A stretch of DNA of 64,000 bases from Pseudomonadota bacterium (GTDB lineage Bacteria > Pseudomonadota > Alphaproteobacteria > Rhizobiales > Pleomorphomonadaceae), in the NCBI GenBank assembly GCA_023436885.1, contig JAEZHI010000040.1, forward strand, positions 310,001-374,000, read 5' to 3'. The stretch's first letter is position 1, and each line of letters begins with the position of its first letter. This document shows, piece by piece, positions 62,281-64,000 of this stretch. The notes under the pieces were generated by a model. It searched no databases, was not told the DNA's origin, and saw only the letters and a list, made by a program, of their open reading frames with translations. A program made the position numbers and the translations under genes.

Positions 62281-62706
62281 GCCTTTTCGACGCCCGGCCG
62301 AACCGTCTTCCGGAGAACCACGATCACACTCATCGCCAGATTCAGCGTCTCCGTCCATAACGCCACCCTTTCAAGTCCGCGTTAGATTTAACGCTACCTA
62401 ACTGAGTCCGCGTTAAGGAGTCAACAGCGAAACTTGCCTTTAGTCGGGGATCGAACGGCTTCCCGGTCCGGGGAGCCGCCTTAACGGCGGGCCACCGTCC
62501 CACGCGGTCGCCGGCGTCGGTGCCAATGGTGGCGACAAGGCGGTTGACGCCTGAGGCATTCGAGCTGAACGATCGGCTGATCGCCCCGCTCTCCCTACCG
62601 GCGTGGGATACAACGAGCGCGATGCGGATGACCTTGTCTGGCGCTTGCTTGCACAGGCCGCCCACGGCGGTGATGGTTGATCGACGGGTTTATCAAGAAG
62701 GACGCC
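62281..62706. other. Intergenic region between the Rrf2 regulator and the hydrolase
   Basis: Besides the operator-like repeats at 62375-62415 I see no feature. Short frames on both strands here show no family pattern. If the Rrf2 gene starts at ATG 62358, the spacer begins there. Confidence 0.5.
62375..62415. promoter_or_regulatory. Operator-like repeats upstream of the Rrf2 gene
   Basis: GCGTTA-GATT-TAACGC (62379-62394) is a perfect inverted repeat. GTCCGCGTTA occurs twice (62375-62384 and 62406-62415), 31 bp apart, about three helical turns. It lies at the probable promoter of the Rrf2-AhpD-like operon and suits autoregulation. Confidence 0.6.
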
Positions 62707-63699
62707 ATGCCGGTTGGTTTCAAAAAGGGTGCCTGCGTTGATCCCCATCGCCTGAATTGGGATGGCGATGCTCCGCGCCCTTTGGCCTGGACGGCTTGGT
62801 ATCCCGCCGACGAGAGCGCGATCACAGACATCCCCTCCGAGAACTCATGGTTCCGGAAAGAGCCTGTCGCCTTCAACGCGCCTCTGGCTCGTTCAATCCA
62901 CACGCCGCCGCTGGTTCTGCTTTCGCACGGAACAGGAGCGACAGCGGATGCGCTGGCGTGGCTGGGATACCGGCTGGCGCAGCGGGGCTTCGTCGCGTTG
63001 GCGGTTAACCACCACGGGCATACAGGCTCCGAACCCTATCGTGCGGAAGGTTTCCTTTGCCTATGGGAGCGGGCGAGCGACTTGTCGGCTCTCCTCGATG
63101 AGACGAGCTGGAAAGGTTCGTTAGGGATCGAGACGGTCGAACAGGTCTGCGCTGCCGGCTTTTCGGCGGGCGCATACACGGCGCTCTTGCTGGCTGGAGC
63201 CCGTGTTGCGTTTTCACAGTTCGAGCCGGAAAATCCGGAAAAGAGTCCCATCCGGGGACCGCGAGAATTTCCAACCCTCGCCGATGAACTGCCCGGACTC
63301 CAGGAAAACCCGATCTTCCTGACGTCTTGGAACCGACGGCGAGAAGATTTTTCCGACCCCAGAATTCGTGCCGTCTTGGCGATTGCTCCAGGCCGCTCGG
63401 TCCTGGGATTTTCCAAGGACAGCCTTCAGTCCATCGACAGGCCGGTACGCCTGATAGGAGGCGACAGAGACATTGTCGCCCCGCCGGAACGATGCTGTGC
63501 GTGGTTGTCGCAAAACATCCCACGCTGCAGTTTTGAAATTCTGGGCGGCGGTGTCGGCCACTACACGTTCCTGCCAGAAGGGTCAGCCCTCGGACAACAG
63601 GCCGCGCCCGAACTGTTTAGAGACCGGGAGGGGCTGAACAGGGCCTCCATTCACGATGAAGTCGCCGGGAAGGCCGCAGCGTTTTTTGCCAGCGCTTAG
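62707..63699 (+). CDS. Dienelactone-hydrolase-like alpha/beta hydrolase
   Basis: The 330-residue hydrolase has an oxyanion region (PPLVLLSHGTGATADALAWLGYRLAQRGF), a nucleophile elbow AAGFSAGAYTALLLAG, a late Asp in IGGDRDIVAPP and a His in GGGVGHYTFLP, forming a plausible Ser-Asp-His triad. It resembles predicted dienelactone hydrolases (COG4188). ATG 62707 is preceded by AAGAAGGA. No signal peptide. Substrate unknown. Confidence 0.82.
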   Translation: MPVGFKKGACVDPHRLNWDGDAPRPLAWTAWYPADESAITDIPSENSWFRKEPVAFNAPLARSIHTPPLVLLSHGTGATADALAWLGYRLAQRGFVALAVNHHGHTGSEPYRAEGFLCLWERASDLSALLDETSWKGSLGIETVEQVCAAGFSAGAYTALLLAGARVAFSQFEPENPEKSPIRGPREFPTLADELPGLQENPIFLTSWNRRREDFSDPRIRAVLAIAPGRSVLGFSKDSLQSIDRPVRLIGGDRDIVAPPERCCAWLSQNIPRCSFEILGGGVGHYTFLPEGSALGQQAAPELFRDREGLNRASIHDEVAGKAAAFFASA

Positions 63700-63740
63700 C
63701 CTCCCGCCGTTCGCCCGCTTGTTTGATCGACGTCGGCCAT

Positions 63741-64000
63741 TCACCACGTAATCAGCGGCGCCTGCCACAGCCACTTATCGCTCCCCACCTGGTCGAGGAC
63801 AAACCGCGCCACATCCTCGCGGGCGATGCTGCCGCCGTGGAAATGACTGAGATCGGTGAGTGCGCGGACATCGCCACGACCGGGCTTGTTGCTGAGGATC
63901 GCCGGGCGGACCAGCACCCAGTCGAGGCCGCTGTCGCGGATGATCGCCTCCTGCCGGTTCTTGTCGGCGTAGACCTTCCTGAGCAGCAGCGGGAAGATCA
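63741..64000 (-). CDS. NAD(P)-binding (NmrA/SDR-like) protein, N-terminal part outside window
   Basis: The 86 visible C-terminal residues read IFPLLLRKVYADKNRQEAIIRDSGLDWVLVRPAIL, then SIAREDVARFVLDQV, typical of atypical SDRs such as NmrA/YwnB-like proteins (the WVLVRP and REDVA motifs). The N-terminal Rossmann motif lies beyond the window edge, so the cofactor cannot be checked. Confidence 0.8.
   Translation of the reverse strand, partial: IFPLLLRKVYADKNRQEAIIRDSGLDWVLVRPAILSNKPGRGDVRALTDLSHFHGGSIAREDVARFVLDQVGSDKWLWQAPLITW

Noticed and set aside
62342..62676. Short frames on both strands between the Rrf2 gene and the hydrolase
   Set aside because: They overlap each other, show no recognisable motif and include the operator region.

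Overview
The window is a GC-rich bacterial chromosome segment, most likely from an alphaproteobacterium of the Hyphomicrobiales type. Reasons are the dense GC-rich coding, the many ABC importers with divergent LysR/AraC/GntR regulators, and ATGA-coupled operons. The genus cannot be fixed from the sequence. About 60 protein genes can be supported. I saw no rRNA, tRNA, CRISPR array, transposase or integrase.

Layout. 1-2848: a MocR-type regulator (cut by the window start), divergent from a C39-like protein and a D-Ala-D-Ala ligase. 2883-10427: regulator/oxidoreductase and regulator/transporter pairs (AraC with two SDRs, LysR with an MFS exporter), an SDR with an altered active site and an SLC13/ArsB-type permease. 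10690-15623: a nitrate/sulfonate/taurine-type ABC importer convergent with a TctDE-like two-component system. 15.8-21.0 kb: an accessory stretch with a Tle1-like lipase, an unknown partner, a 2H phosphoesterase, a P-loop kinase, an orphan ParD and an AT-rich HExxH protein. 21.1-25.8 kb: KdpE, a short KdpD-like kinase and a chemoreceptor. 26.1-33.5 kb: a complete arnBCADTEF operon for aminoarabinose modification of lipid A. 33.6-38.4 kb: ParDE, an O-acyltransferase, an AraC/SDR pair and a LuxR regulator. 38.9-46.3 kb: secreted small proteins, a dead VapC, the potassium transporter Kup and two tandem secreted paralogues. 46.3-54.8 kb: a GGDEF/EAL protein, then a GntR-PfkB-BtpA-ABC importer operon with two unknown proteins. 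54.9-64.0 kb: LysR/phenolic acid decarboxylase, AraC/aldo-keto reductase, MntP behind a yybP-ykoY manganese riboswitch, a CDF-like transporter, an Rrf2/AhpD-like pair, a dienelactone-hydrolase-like enzyme and a cut-off NAD(P)-binding protein.

The most unusual signal is recurrent. Three intact genes (the SLC13 permease, arnF and kup) are each followed by a foreign-looking cassette of 5.3, 0.7 or 1.1 kb. Each cassette is followed in turn by a diverged, same-orientation copy of only the last 45-125 bp of that same gene. The two longer copies differ from the intact end largely at synonymous positions, so they came from functional homologues. This looks like repeated cassette insertion at gene 3' ends without a visible recombinase. 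A fourth, weaker case is half of a terminator abutting the dead VapC gene.
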